From NCBI GenBank assembly GCA_000634195.1, contig JFLT01000186.1:62001-126000 (forward strand): a stretch of DNA of 64,000 nucleotides, written 5' to 3'. The position numbers and the translations under genes are program-made. This document shows, in pieces, positions 49,556-62,055 of the stretch; positions within the stretch are counted from its first letter, which is position 1, and each line of letters opens with the position of its first letter. The notes below the pieces were generated by a model that was not told the DNA's origin, searched no databases, and saw only the letters and a program-made list of their open reading frames with translations. This DNA is from Prochlorococcus sp. scB243_495D8. GTDB lineage: Bacteria; Cyanobacteriota; Cyanobacteriia; PCC-6307; Cyanobiaceae.

Positions 49556-49690
49556 AAATTTAAGAAAGAAACTTTTTTATTTGATCTTCAGTTTGAATGA
49601 AAAGAAATTCAAAAAAGAATTTAAATTTTGTATTTAAGGTAACCGCTTTTTTGTGAGCATTATTCAGAATAAGAGTCCGACTATTTTTTT

Positions 49691-49834
49691 ATGCAAAAAA
49701 ATTTAGATGAAAATTCTTATGATAAAAGAATTGAAAATATAGAAAAAGGAAAATCTTATTTAAAAAGTAATGGATTTTTTAAATCAAAATCTAATCTATT
49801 CGAAGACATACAAAGATTTATCTATAAAAGGTAA
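49691..49834 (+). CDS. Small basic protein (47 residues)
   Basis: The peptide is MQKNLDENSYDKRIENIEKG then KSYLKSNGFFKSKSNLFEDI and QRFIYKR. It is charged and probably helical. No ribosome binding site is obvious: a T-run precedes the ATG. The function is unknown. Confidence 0.45.
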   Translation: MQKNLDENSYDKRIENIEKGKSYLKSNGFFKSKSNLFEDIQRFIYKR

Positions 49835-49947
49835 TTTAAAAATATTTTTTACTTTTGATTAATTAAATCTCTCCATAAGCAAGCCATGACATAAAAGAAA
49901 GAATTGAAAAGGTAAAGAGAAAAAAAGAATGGGTCAATTTTCTATAA

Positions 49948-50052
49948 CTAAATTAGACCAAACAATCCTGCAGTAAAACCAACAGCCGAAAAGAATGTGA
50001 ACTCAATCAAATCTCTTGGGGCAGAGTTCATAAATAAACCGATTTGAGTCAT
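49948..50052 (-). CDS. Hydrophobic micro-protein (34 residues)
   Basis: The ORF is MTQIGLFMNSAPRDLIEFT then FFSAVGFTAGLFGLI. It starts 5 bases after the end of the upstream exported protein and would be in the same transcript. Confidence 0.46.
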   Translation of the reverse strand: MTQIGLFMNSAPRDLIEFTFFSAVGFTAGLFGLI

Positions 50053-50056
50053 GATT

Positions 50057-50251
50057 TTATGACTTGAGAGAATCTTTTAAATCAAACTTTTCAGCTTTTT
50101 CAATTTGACACTCAGTATCATCTTCAGCACATTTGATTTCAGCTTTTTTGTTCATATGGCTACTACAACCGCCTGCTATAACTGGTAAACCGGTCGTAGC
50201 CATAAAACCAGTTAAACATGCAAAAGCTATATAAGGAAAAAGTCTTTTCAT
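50057..50251 (-). CDS. Small exported Cys-containing protein (64 residues)
   Basis: A signal peptide (KRLFPYIAFACLTGFMATTG ending VIAGG) and a mature part with CSSHMNKKAEIKCAEDDTEC then QIEKAEKFDLKDSLKS. Three Cys residues in a charged 38-residue domain point to an extracytoplasmic disulfide or metal site. The overall pattern is one I associate with marine picocyanobacteria, without known function. Confidence 0.66.
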   Translation of the reverse strand: MKRLFPYIAFACLTGFMATTGLPVIAGGCSSHMNKKAEIKCAEDDTECQIEKAEKFDLKDSLKS

Positions 50252-50452
50252 TTAATTGTTACTTTATGTAAACTTATTATGTTACATAAAAAGCTCAAGT
50301 GTGAGTAGCTGATAATTCGCGTGCACCCTATACCAATCATCTAAAGTGATTTAGCAAACCTATGAGTTTTATATTTATCTGAGTATTTTTACTTATATGT
50401 TGAGTTGAAGACTTTAAATAATTAATGTTTGTTTTGGGTTTATATATAAGTC

Positions 50453-50608
50453 ATGGATAAAGAACATTTAATTGATTTAATATCTAATAGCATTATTTCT
50501 GAGATTAAAGATCTCGAAATTAATGAGGAAAAATTGATTGCAAATAATTATTTAAATAATCTGAATTTAAATCAGCTTAGAATAATTTCTAAAGAATTTA
50601 TTTTGTAA
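50453..50608 (+). CDS. Micro-protein of the MDKxHLIxLISNS family (51 residues)
   Basis: The peptide begins MDKEHLIDLISNSIISEIK and ends LNLNQLRIISKEFIL. It is a paralogue of the gene at 25899-26054, of equal length, with the middle diverged. Here the ribosome binding site is poor, unlike in the other copy. The function is unknown. Confidence 0.68.
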   Translation: MDKEHLIDLISNSIISEIKDLEINEEKLIANNYLNNLNLNQLRIISKEFIL

Positions 50609-50686
50609 TTTTTATTGAATATTTATTTAAATAAATGAGATTTTCTTTACTATCATTTGAATTTTAATAAGTTAATACCTTTTAAT

Positions 50687-50872
50687 ATGAATGATTCAGA
50701 AGAATTTAAACCTAGCCTTAAACAAATAAATGAGGATATCAGACCTACATGGGAAGATATCAAAAAACAATCAGAAGTTTTAGTTAACAAACTTGGTTGC
50801 CCTAGATCATTTGTAGGAGGAATGCTTCATGCAATAGCAAGCGACTTCTCTGATATGAAAACTTGGGAATAA
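50687..50872 (+). CDS. Small soluble protein (61 residues)
   Basis: From the internal ATG: MNDSEEFKPSLKQINEDIR, then PTWEDIKKQSEVLVNKLGCP and RSFVGGMLHAIASDFSDM. The frame is open 10 codons further to a TTG. The next gene starts directly after the stop (TAAATG). The function is unknown. Confidence 0.58.
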   Translation: MNDSEEFKPSLKQINEDIRPTWEDIKKQSEVLVNKLGCPRSFVGGMLHAIASDFSDMKTWE

Positions 50873-51022
50873 ATGAAAAACTTATTACTTACACCACTTT
50901 TCAAACTATTCAAAAAAAGCACTTTCCTCTCATCACTAAATCAAAACTCGTGCCCTGTTTTAGATGCTGAAGACATAAAAAAGAAAGAACAGAAAGAAGC
51001 TATTGAAAGGTTGTACCCGTAA
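50873..51022 (+). CDS. Small protein with charged tail (49 residues)
   Basis: It abuts the previous stop codon. The peptide is MKNLLLTPLFKLFKKSTFL then SSLNQNSCPVLDAEDIKKKE and QKEAIERLYP. The amphipathic start may be membrane-peripheral. The end is like the LESLYP tail of the protein at 21131-21364, though this may be chance. Confidence 0.5.
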   Translation: MKNLLLTPLFKLFKKSTFLSSLNQNSCPVLDAEDIKKKEQKEAIERLYP

Positions 51023-51154
51023 ACTTTTAACAGAAATGTATCACATCATATATACGATGCAGCACGGTCCTATGCACCCCCATGCCACCCATTACTTTCC
51101 TAAATTGTGACTTTGATGGATAATGAACCTAGAATTGAGCGTTTTCAGTATTCT

Positions 51155-51174
51155 GTTCACACACCGTTCACACA
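51155..51174 (+). promoter_or_regulatory. Direct repeats GTTCACACA upstream of the EVE gene
   Basis: GTTCACACA occurs twice with an 11-bp period, one helical turn, 27 bases before the ATG. The truncated copy near 47630 keeps TTCACGA twice at the same period, although the bases between differ. It is a possible operator or activator site. Confidence 0.4.
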
Positions 51175-51200
51175 TTGTAGTTTTCTTATAACTAATTGAT

Positions 51201-51659
51201 ATGACTGAAATTAACTACTGGCTAATGAAAAGTGAGCCAGATGCTTACAGCATAGATACTTTAAAAAATGACGGTGTTACTTTATGGGACGGTATAAGAA
51301 ATTATCAGGCTCGAAATTTTATGAGAAAAATGAATAAAGGAGATAAAGTTTTTTTCTATCATTCAAACTGTAAGCCTCCAGGTATTGTTGGACTTATGGA
51401 GGTAATAGATCTAAATATTGTTGATCCTACTCAATTTGATAAAGATTCAAAATATTTTGATCCAAAATCAAAACCTGATAATCCGCGGTGGGATTGTGTA
51501 AAAGTAAAATATAATTCTAAGTCAGATAAGATTTTAAGTTTACCTGAATTAAAAATTTTATTTAATGAAGATGAGTTATTAGTGGTAAAAAAAGGAAATA
51601 GGTTATCTATATTACCTGTCAGAAATGATATTGCAAAAATATTAATAGAAAAAATATAA
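51201..51659 (+). CDS. EVE-domain protein
   Basis: A 152-residue single-domain protein: MTEINYWLMKSEPDAYSID, then GVTLWDGIRNYQARNFMRKM, DKVFFYHSNCKPPGIVGLME and NPRWDCVKVKYNSK, with LPVRNDIAKILIE at the end. The W-L-M-K-S-E-P start and GxRNYQARN block define the EVE fold, which is PUA-related and thought to bind modified bases in DNA or RNA. It marks the right end of the accessory region; a truncated copy of its start lies at 47671. Confidence 0.92.
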   Translation: MTEINYWLMKSEPDAYSIDTLKNDGVTLWDGIRNYQARNFMRKMNKGDKVFFYHSNCKPPGIVGLMEVIDLNIVDPTQFDKDSKYFDPKSKPDNPRWDCVKVKYNSKSDKILSLPELKILFNEDELLVVKKGNRLSILPVRNDIAKILIEKI

Positions 51660-51666
51660 AAAATTT

Positions 51667-51918
51667 TTAGTCCTTAAAGTTCATTGAAAACATATTACCA
51701 ATATAGAGTCTCGTTAAATCCCTATTTTGAAATCCTTTTTGCATCAAAAATCCTGCAATAGCAGCTTGTAATATTCTATATTGATCCCAGTTAGGATGCT
51801 CCTCAACAAATTCTTTCATAGCCATTTGAAGATTCTCTTGGAGTTCACATTTGAAACTTATTACCTCATCTTTATGATTTAAAACTTTTGAATTTTCGTT
51901 GTAATTTAATTCTTGCAT
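51667..51918 (-). CDS. DUF2811 family protein
   Basis: From the internal ATG the protein has 83 residues. The block VISFKCELQENLQMAMKEFV and EEHPNWDQYRILQAAIAGFL matches DUF2811, a short cyanobacterial domain. The frame continues 24 codons further upstream, but that part is less protein-like. It is convergent with the EVE gene. The function is unknown. Confidence 0.75.
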   Translation of the reverse strand: MQELNYNENSKVLNHKDEVISFKCELQENLQMAMKEFVEEHPNWDQYRILQAAIAGFLMQKGFQNRDLTRLYIGNMFSMNFKD

Positions 51919-52112
51919 GTCAAAAACTTTTTGAAATTTAAATCTACAAAATTTAGTTTTCTCCAAGATCACTAAATCGTCAACAAGCATTATTAAAAAA
52001 CAGTCTCAGGTCATAGAATAGTGAGAATCCAGTCATAAAGCTAAGGCTCATGGAAATTAATTTTGCAAAATTAAATCTCACTTTAATATAAAGATTTATT
52101 TAAAATCAGAAG

Positions 52113-52165
52113 TTTTCCACATACTTGAGGTCATCAGATATTTTTTAAAATAAAACTGTGGAAAA
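52113..52165. promoter_or_regulatory. Two TTTTCCACA DnaA-box-like sites in opposite orientation
   Basis: TTTTCCACA at 52113-52121 and its reverse complement TGTGGAAAA at 52157-52165. The surrounding 238-base spacer is AT-rich. TTTTCCACA is a known strong DnaA-box form in cyanobacteria. Two sites alone do not make an origin; a regulatory or titration site is possible. Confidence 0.4.
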
Positions 52166-52228
52166 GTTGTGAAAAAAATTTTATTTAAAGGGGAAATATT
52201 TTCTAAAATTTCCAATTTTATTTATTTT

Positions 52229-52600
52229 TTAATCCATTGATTCCCACATGTTTTTTATTTCATAAAATAAACTTTGTGCTATTGGTATCGGCCAATACAT
52301 TTCGAAGGATCTAGTTTGGTCTTGACTTTCAAAAACAAACCTTAAACTCCATTCATTCTTTTTCCCCTCAAGCTGAATATACCAAGGAAGTTTTTCTAAT
52401 TCTAAAGTAATAAATTCCTCATCCATTAGTTGATCTTTAACAACTAATAATTGTTCATTAATTTTTAAAAGTAGTAAGTAAAGTGAATAGAATTCACTTT
52501 TTTGTAACTCGATTGCCCAATTATCAACGCCAATCAAAAAGCAAAATTTGCCTTTTTTAAAATCTCTCAGTAATCTCCATCCTTTTTGGTCTTTTACCAA
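52229..52600 (-). CDS. DUF1818 family protein
   Basis: A 123-residue soluble protein: GWRLLRDFKKGKFCFLIGVD, then WAIELQKSEFYSLYLLLLKI and LELEKLPWYIQLEGKKNEWS, LRFVFESQDQTRSFEMYWPI. The order matches DUF1818, a cyanobacteria-specific family of unknown function. Its start lies 2 bases after the stop of rpoZ, so the two are co-transcribed. Confidence 0.85.
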   Translation of the reverse strand: MVKDQKGWRLLRDFKKGKFCFLIGVDNWAIELQKSEFYSLYLLLLKINEQLLVVKDQLMDEEFITLELEKLPWYIQLEGKKNEWSLRFVFESQDQTRSFEMYWPIPIAQSLFYEIKNMWESMD

Positions 52601-52602
52601 AA

Positions 52603-52839
52603 TTAGCCTGGAAGTAAATCTGGTTGATCTTGTTCATCGCTTAGTTCAATAATTGACCTTTGAACGGGTTTAATAGTTGACTCCTCTAATAAGCCGTCAA
52701 AATCATCAAAACGTCTTTGTTTAGCTCTGAAAGCAATTTTCACTGTAGTTAAATATCTATTAGTTGATTTTCTTATCAAGCTCTCACCTCTCTTTGCAAG
52801 ATCATTAGAATCTATTCCTGCATTATTAGATATGTTCAT
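52603..52839 (-). CDS. rpoZ: RNA polymerase omega subunit (cyanobacterial type)
   Basis: A 78-residue subunit that helps assemble RNA polymerase. [20 protein letters not shown] and [20 protein letters not shown] are the conserved parts in cyanobacterial omega, followed by an acidic end. The pairing with DUF1818 is usual. It is divergent from the Hsp70-like gene. Confidence 0.88.
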   Translation of the reverse strand: MNISNNAGIDSNDLAKRGESLIRKSTNRYLTTVKIAFRAKQRRFDDFDGLLEESTIKPVQRSIIELSDEQDQPDLLPG

Positions 52840-52937
52840 TAAAAAGAATTTTTTACTATAAAATACATTTTACAGTTTATTCGACCGTTTCAAAACATAA
52901 ATCACAAAAAGAACTTAATTAATTTAAATAATTTCAT

Positions 52938-54506
52938 ATGGAAGAAATTTTATCAGGAACACTTGCTATCGATTTAGGGAATACGAATACTGTTGTAACC
53001 TTTCAAGATCAAAAAGATATAGATTCTGTTTTAGTCGAAATACCAAATATTACATCATCTCCAGGAGTTATTCCTTCAGCAGTTTGGTTCGAGGAATCTT
53101 CAAAGATTCCTAAGATTGGTATTAGTGCTCTAAAGATGAGGGATAACTCAAATTCTGATTTATATTTTCATTCTAACTTTAAAAGATTAATTGGAAATTC
53201 TATTGAAAAAATTAACCAAAAAAATATTTTAAACCCTAATGAATGTGGCGAAAAATTTTTTCAAATTTTGTGGGCAAACATTCCTCACAAATATGAAATC
53301 AAAAGACTTGTTTTAACCGCTCCTATAGACACATATAAGGGGTACAGAGAATGGTTAGTTAACCTTTGCCAGGAAATATCTGTGGATGAAATAGCCCTTG
53401 TTGATGAGCCTACAGCGGCAAGTTTAGGAATAAATTTACCATTTGGTTCAAAAATTATGACATTAGATATTGGAGGAAGTACAATCGACATGAATATAGT
53501 CAAAATAGAAGGAGGAGAGGGAAAACCTAACCCAATTGCTGAATTATTAAAATTTAAAGGTAATGATGTTAGTTCAATTTCAAAACAAAAAATAAGGTGT
53601 GCTGAAATAATTGGAAAAACAGGGTCTAAAATTGGTGGGAAAGATTTTGATCAATGGATAGTTGATTATTTTATTCCAGATAATAATTATATTAATAATC
53701 TTTCAAAGGCAGAAAAAATAAAATGTAAACTCAGCTCATCTTTAATCAAATATGAAAATAAATATCCAATAAAATTATTAACTGAACAAAATAAAGAAAG
53801 TGAATTTTATCTAAGTAAAGAAATATTTGAGAAAATACTTATTGATAATAATCTTTTTAATCACCTTGACTCTTTACTAAAAGATTTATTAAATCAAGCA
53901 AGAGGCAAATTTTGCACAGTTGACGACTTAAAAGCAATAGTTTTGGTTGGTGGAGGAACTCAAGTACCATTGATTAAAGAATGGATAACAAAAAAAATTC
54001 CAAAAATCCAAATATTGTCGCCACCACCTATTGAATCAATAGCTTTGGGAGCTTTAGCAATGACACCGGGAATAAAAATTAAAGACATATTAAACAAAGG
54101 ATTATCTATAAGATTATTTAATAAAAGAGAGCAAAAACACTTTTGGCATCCTGTTTTTTGCAAAGGTCAAACATGGCCAACTGATACACCCTTTAAACTG
54201 ATCCTGCAAGCCAGTAAAAAGAATCAGAAAATATTCGAAATAGTAATTGGAGAGACACAAAAAGAAAGAGCATATGATGTTATTTTTGAAAATGGATTGC
54301 CAAAGTTATCAGAGATTCAAAATGAAGAAGAAATTATAAAATGGGGCAACAAACCACTCAAAATAGTATTAAAAGATAAATCTTATATTGGAGAAGACAC
54401 CTTAAAACTTTTTTTTAAAATTACGAAAAATGCTGATTTATTAGTTAAGTGTTTTGATATTAAAGATGAATTTATTGGAGAATATAATTTAGGAAATATC
54501 TTCTGA
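52938..54506 (+). CDS. Hsp70-like (DnaK-related) protein
   Basis: A 522-residue atypical Hsp70. The ATPase shows LAIDLGNTNTVVTFQD (phosphate 1), VDEPTAASLGINLPFGSKIM with TLDIGGSTIDMNIV (phosphate 2), and AIVLVGGGTQVPLI (adenosine). The C-terminal 120 residues look like a shortened substrate-binding beta domain, and the helical lid is missing. Such short Hsp70s are common in cyanobacteria next to rpoZ. It is probably a specialised chaperone. Confidence 0.85.
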   Translation: MEEILSGTLAIDLGNTNTVVTFQDQKDIDSVLVEIPNITSSPGVIPSAVWFEESSKIPKIGISALKMRDNSNSDLYFHSNFKRLIGNSIEKINQKNILNPNECGEKFFQILWANIPHKYEIKRLVLTAPIDTYKGYREWLVNLCQEISVDEIALVDEPTAASLGINLPFGSKIMTLDIGGSTIDMNIVKIEGGEGKPNPIAELLKFKGNDVSSISKQKIRCAEIIGKTGSKIGGKDFDQWIVDYFIPDNNYINNLSKAEKIKCKLSSSLIKYENKYPIKLLTEQNKESEFYLSKEIFEKILIDNNLFNHLDSLLKDLLNQARGKFCTVDDLKAIVLVGGGTQVPLIKEWITKKIPKIQILSPPPIESIALGALAMTPGIKIKDILNKGLSIRLFNKREQKHFWHPVFCKGQTWPTDTPFKLILQASKKNQKIFEIVIGETQKERAYDVIFENGLPKLSEIQNEEEIIKWGNKPLKIVLKDKSYIGEDTLKLFFKITKNADLLVKCFDIKDEFIGEYNLGNIF

Positions 54507-54513
54507 AAGATAG

Positions 54514-55050
54514 CTATTCAAGAAAAACTCCTTCTTCATTATCAACATTATTAAAACGTAAACTAATACTTTCAATTTTACTAGTTGGTACTTTTTTACC
54601 ACAAAAATCTGGTTGAATTGGTAATTCTCTGTGACCTCTATCTACCATTACTAATAACATCACCCTTTGAGGTCTGCCCCATGAATATAAAGCATCCATT
54701 GCAGCTCTAATTGTCCTACCTGTGTAAATTACATCATCTATTAATAGTATTTCTTGTTTCTCAATAGGAGTTGGAATATCTGCAGCTTGTATTAAGCGAG
54801 TTCCAACTCTATTTTGGTCATCTCTATAAAAAGTTGGATCAATTGTTCCTTTTCGAACTCTTAAACCTGTTTTAGAGAACAATTCCTTTTCTAGCACTTC
54901 GGTCAGATCAACTCCTCTAGTAGGGATACCAACCAATAGGAGGTTATCCAATTTTTTTACTTTTTCGATAATTTCGCAAGTTAAACGCGAAATAGTTTGT
55001 CTAAGCTCAACTTCAGTAAGTATCACTATCTTTTTTGTCTTCTTGGACAT
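54514..55050 (-). CDS. pyrR: PyrR bifunctional regulator/uracil phosphoribosyltransferase
   Basis: A 178-residue phosphoribosyltransferase-fold protein. ILTEVELRQTISRLTCEIIE at the start, LLVGIPTRGVDLTEVLEKEL, and the PRPP loop EILLIDDVIYTGRTIRAAMD match PyrR. In other bacteria PyrR binds pyr mRNA and also makes UMP from uracil. No pyr genes are next to it, so its target, if any, is elsewhere. It is convergent with the Hsp70-like gene, 7 bases apart. Confidence 0.92.
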   Translation of the reverse strand: MSKKTKKIVILTEVELRQTISRLTCEIIEKVKKLDNLLLVGIPTRGVDLTEVLEKELFSKTGLRVRKGTIDPTFYRDDQNRVGTRLIQAADIPTPIEKQEILLIDDVIYTGRTIRAAMDALYSWGRPQRVMLLVMVDRGHRELPIQPDFCGKKVPTSKIESISLRFNNVDNEEGVFLE

Positions 55051-55187
55051 AATTTATCAAGAGATAAGATTAATCTAATATTTTCATAAATTAGCAAAAG
55101 CTAACTATATTAAATATAAATTGTTAAAGAGTAACGTTTGAAGCTAAATTTAAGGTTGGATCGGTTAACAATGAGTTTGATCTGAAT

Positions 55188-56810
55188 ATGTCAAAGATTA
55201 GCAGCAAAAATATAAAAAGATTAAGTGTCCCTCAGAGCCCCGTAGTACTTGCGATATTAGATGGATGGGGATATCGAAAAGAAAAATCAGATAATGCTAT
55301 AAAAAGTGCCAGCACACCAATCATGGACTCATTGTGGCATGCTTACCCCCACACCCTGATAAGCGCTAGTGGATCTGATGTAGGTCTCCCAGATGGTCAA
55401 ATGGGCAATTCAGAGGTAGGGCACCTTACCATTGGTTCGGGAAGAATAATACAACAAGAACTTGTAAGGATTTCGAATATTGTAAAAAATAATCAATTAG
55501 GATTGGTAAATGAGTTAAAAGAGATGGCTGATTCATTAAAGAAAAATGATTCTACTTTACATATCACGGGATTATGTTCCGATGGAGGAGTTCATAGTCA
55601 TATCGATCATTTATTAGGTTTAATAAAATGGGCATCTGATAACAAAATTGAAAAAGTTGCAATCCATATAATTACCGATGGAAGAGATACTCCTGCAAAA
55701 AGTGCATCGAAATATCTTAATCAAATAGAATCATGTATTAAAAAATTTAATGTAGGAGAAATCGCTTCCATATGCGGAAGATACTGGATGATGGATAGAA
55801 ATCTTTTATGGGATAGAACAAAAAAAGCATATTCCAATTTGACTGATCCAGATATTCAAATAACAAATATTTCTCCCAAGGATTACGTAGAAAAAAGTTA
55901 TGCCAAAAACATAACTGATGAATTTATAGAGCCCATACGAATGTCTGAAAACTATCTTAAAGATGGGGATAGTTTGATTTGCTTTAACTTTCGTCCAGAT
56001 AGAGCAAGACAAATAGTCAAGTCCCTCTCTGTCAATGACTTCTCAGACTTTAAAAGAAAAAATTATCCAAATCTAGATTTTATTACTTTTACTCAATATG
56101 ATCCGAACTTTCCCGTCAAAGTTGCATTTCCTCCTGAATCACTCAATAATTTTATAGGGCAAATAGTGTCAGAAAACGGGCTTAAACAATATAGAACCGC
56201 GGAAACTGAAAAATATCCTCACGTAACATACTTTTTCAATGGAGGAGTTGAAATTCCTTTACCTGGAGAAGAGAGACATTTGATTCCATCTCCAAGAGTA
56301 GCAACTTATGATATGGAACCTGAAATGTCTGCGGAGGAATTAACTATTAGTTGCTCAAAAGCAATTAAAAGCGGGAATTATGCTTTTGTTGTTATCAATT
56401 TTGCCAATCCTGATATGGTTGGTCATACAGGCAACATGGATGCAACAATTAAAGCTATAGAAAAAGTAGATAAATGTGTAGGTCAAATAGTTAATGCTAC
56501 TGGAGAAATGGGCGGAAGCATTATTATCACAGCCGATCATGGAAATGCAGAGGTAATGAAAGGATCTGAAGGAGAACCATGGACAGCACACACAATAAAT
56601 AAAGTTCCATTAATTTTGATTGAAGGTGAAAAAAGAAAAATACCAAATATGGGAAATGAGATTAATTTAAGAGAAAATGCGGGATTAGCGGATATTGCTC
56701 CCACTTTGTTGCAATTATTAAATCTACCAATACCGAGAGAAATGACAGGCAAATCGCTTATTCAAGAAATTGAATTAAAGGGTTATAATAAGGTTGTTCA
56801 ACACGTTTAA
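55188..56810 (+). CDS. gpmI: 2,3-bisphosphoglycerate-independent phosphoglycerate mutase
   Basis: A 540-residue Mn-dependent enzyme that interconverts 3- and 2-phosphoglycerate. [20 protein letters not shown] gives the first metal ligand, [19 protein letters not shown] carries the catalytic Ser, and [35 protein letters not shown] and [13 protein letters not shown] give the remaining ligands. It is followed by secG after 23 bases, the usual order in cyanobacteria. Confidence 0.97.
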   Translation: MSKISSKNIKRLSVPQSPVVLAILDGWGYRKEKSDNAIKSASTPIMDSLWHAYPHTLISASGSDVGLPDGQMGNSEVGHLTIGSGRIIQQELVRISNIVKNNQLGLVNELKEMADSLKKNDSTLHITGLCSDGGVHSHIDHLLGLIKWASDNKIEKVAIHIITDGRDTPAKSASKYLNQIESCIKKFNVGEIASICGRYWMMDRNLLWDRTKKAYSNLTDPDIQITNISPKDYVEKSYAKNITDEFIEPIRMSENYLKDGDSLICFNFRPDRARQIVKSLSVNDFSDFKRKNYPNLDFITFTQYDPNFPVKVAFPPESLNNFIGQIVSENGLKQYRTAETEKYPHVTYFFNGGVEIPLPGEERHLIPSPRVATYDMEPEMSAEELTISCSKAIKSGNYAFVVINFANPDMVGHTGNMDATIKAIEKVDKCVGQIVNATGEMGGSIIITADHGNAEVMKGSEGEPWTAHTINKVPLILIEGEKRKIPNMGNEINLRENAGLADIAPTLLQLLNLPIPREMTGKSLIQEIELKGYNKVVQHV

Positions 56811-56833
56811 AGTTAATAAAAGTTTTTTAAGCA

Positions 56834-57061
56834 ATGATTCAAATTATTAGTTGGATTTGGGTATTTTCTGGAGTTCTTCTCATTCTCTTGGTTTTACTTC
56901 ATAGTCCCAAGGGAGACGGAATGGGAGGAATAGCCGCCAGTGGAAGCTCAATGTTCAACAGTGCAAGTAGTGCAGAAGCCTCTCTTAACAAAATAACTTG
57001 GACATTTTTAGTGATATTTTTGTCTCTCGCAATTATTCTTAGCGCTGGTTGGATTTCATAA
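56834..57061 (+). CDS. secG: SecG subunit of the Sec translocase
   Basis: A 75-residue membrane protein with two helices: WIWVFSGVLLILLVLLHSPK and TWTFLVIFLSLAIILSAG, separated by GDGMGGIAASGSSMFNSASS. The loop and the length are typical of SecG. It helps the SecYE channel export proteins. It is the second gene after gpmI. Confidence 0.92.
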   Translation: MIQIISWIWVFSGVLLILLVLLHSPKGDGMGGIAASGSSMFNSASSAEASLNKITWTFLVIFLSLAIILSAGWIS

Positions 57062-57071
57062 AAGTTAAAAA

Positions 57072-57100
57072 AAAGGGACCAATTTTAATGATCCCTTTTA
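57072..57100. terminator. Bidirectional terminator between secG and groEL
   Basis: AAAAGGGA/TCCCTTTT, an 8-bp stem with a 13-base loop and A/T runs on both sides. It lies between two convergent genes and can end both. Confidence 0.85.
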
Positions 57101-57129
57101 AAAAATTTTGTTAAAAACTATTGTCTTAG

Positions 57130-59131
<2,002 letters not shown>

Positions 59132-59235
59132 AGATTAATGGAGGATCATGATTGAGACGCTTTGCGTCATAAAAAATGGAAAGAGAAATTCTCCATCCGT
59201 ATCATCAACAACATAATCTGCAAAGCGGCAATTAA

Positions 59236-60810
<1,575 letters not shown>

Positions 60811-60850
60811 ATAATTAGATATATATTTAACCCTCAATAATTTAAAATTA

Positions 60851-61255
60851 ATGGCAATTTCTCTAAAAGTTTTAGCTCCTAATAAAAATGTTTATCAAGG
60901 CGAAGCTGAAGAAGTAATCCTTCCAAGCACTACCGGTCAACTTGGTATACTACCAGGACATATATCTCTAGTTACTGCTATAGATATTGGCGTTTTAAGG
61001 CTAAGAATGAATTCCCAGTGGAAATCAATAGCTCTTATGGGAGGCTTCGCTGAAATTGAATCAGATGAAGTTATAGTTTTAGTAAATAATGCTGAAATTG
61101 GTTCTGAAATTAATGTTCAAAATGCTGAACAAGATCTTAAAGAAGCAAAATTAGCAATTAGCAAATTTTCTGAAAATGAAAAAAATCCAGAGAAAATTAA
61201 AGCCTTGAAAGAGGTTTCAAAGGCTGAAGCTTGGATTCAAGCTGCAAAGAATTAA
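60851..61255 (+). CDS. atpC: ATP synthase F1 subunit epsilon
   Basis: A 134-residue regulatory subunit. [20 protein letters not shown] and [20 protein letters not shown] form the N-terminal beta-sandwich, ending near [20 protein letters not shown], and a two-helix C-terminal region follows. It lies 40 bases after atpD. The convergent neighbour begins 3 bases from its stop. Confidence 0.96.
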   Translation: MAISLKVLAPNKNVYQGEAEEVILPSTTGQLGILPGHISLVTAIDIGVLRLRMNSQWKSIALMGGFAEIESDEVIVLVNNAEIGSEINVQNAEQDLKEAKLAISKFSENEKNPEKIKALKEVSKAEAWIQAAKN

Positions 61256-61258
61256 TAT

Positions 61259-61735
61259 TTAAGCGGTTCCGCAAAAAGTTACTTCTGGAAACTTTAATTT
61301 GGCTTCTTCTAATTTCTTTGTCTTACCCTCTTCTTGCCAATAATTTATAACTTCAGTAGCTTTATTCAATATCTCTACTCTTTCGTTATCTGTAATCCAA
61401 CCTTTGTTCTCAAGTTCACTTTTTAATTTTTCCCAAGCATCATCTCTTGGCCAAAAATAATAGGCAGTAAGAGGGCTTGGACCTCCACCTACTATTTGAT
61501 CAACTGCTAATGCCACATTATCAGGTAACCACAATACTTTAATTATGAACCTTCCTTCATCAGGTTTGGGGGTATAACCAGTAGGTACCCCATCCTCATC
61601 AATTGTGGCAGCTGCTAACACAGCTGTGGCACCCATCATTCCTGAATTAGGAGAAGAATTTTTAGGGCTTGGTGCATTACTGTTTTTTTCCTTTTTTTCT
61701 ATTGAATTTTGATTTAACTTATCTGATGAGGTCAT
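61259..61735 (-). CDS. PSRP-3/Ycf65 ribosomal protein
   Basis: A 158-residue protein. The N-terminal 70 residues are low-complexity and polar ([20 protein letters not shown], then an Ala-rich stretch), and the C-terminal part is the PSRP-3/Ycf65 domain: [40 protein letters not shown] and [15 protein letters not shown]. It binds the 30S subunit in plastids and cyanobacteria. The N-terminal extension is longer than in the plastid forms. Confidence 0.9.
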   Translation of the reverse strand: MTSSDKLNQNSIEKKEKNSNAPSPKNSSPNSGMMGATAVLAAATIDEDGVPTGYTPKPDEGRFIIKVLWLPDNVALAVDQIVGGGPSPLTAYYFWPRDDAWEKLKSELENKGWITDNERVEILNKATEVINYWQEEGKTKKLEEAKLKFPEVTFCGTA

Positions 61736-61842
61736 TCACTTATTTATGTTTAATAAATAATTTATCAGTTTATGGTCACATTTTGATTTATTTTTTCAAA
61801 ATTATTTGATTTTAGTAATTGATAACTTTTAAAAAAGGATTT

Positions 61843-62001
61843 TTATCTATCATGTGGTACTTCATAAAAATCATAAATAGTGGCTTCCAATGAATCCCAA
61901 AGATCTTTGGGGATATCGTTTTCTTCTGCGAACATGCCAAGCTGGCTAGCTAAGCCTCTTGCTTGGGAAAGTTTTGAATCATATGAATCAGAATTATTCA
62001 T
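61843..62001 (-). CDS. Small acidic conserved protein (52 residues)
   Basis: The ORF reads MNNSDSYDSKLSQARGLAS then QLGMFAEENDIPKDLWDSLE and ATIYDFYEVPHDR. It is acidic, soluble and helical, and it fills the gap between PSRP-3 and pepP on the same strand. The function is unknown. Confidence 0.62.
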   Translation of the reverse strand: MNNSDSYDSKLSQARGLASQLGMFAEENDIPKDLWDSLEATIYDFYEVPHDR

Positions 62002-62055
62002 TTTTGAGCTTTAAACTTAATAAAAAATAAATCTATTAACTTGATAAGTCAAATT

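Noticed and set aside
22400..51200. CRISPR arrays, insertion sequences, integrases or restriction systems in the accessory region
   Set aside because: I saw no regularly spaced repeats, transposase, integrase, helicase or methylase motifs. The island is made of small genes and metabolic genes only.
52113..52175. A replication origin
   Set aside because: Only two to three DnaA-box-like sites and no dnaA, dnaN or typical gene order; reported as a site cluster only.
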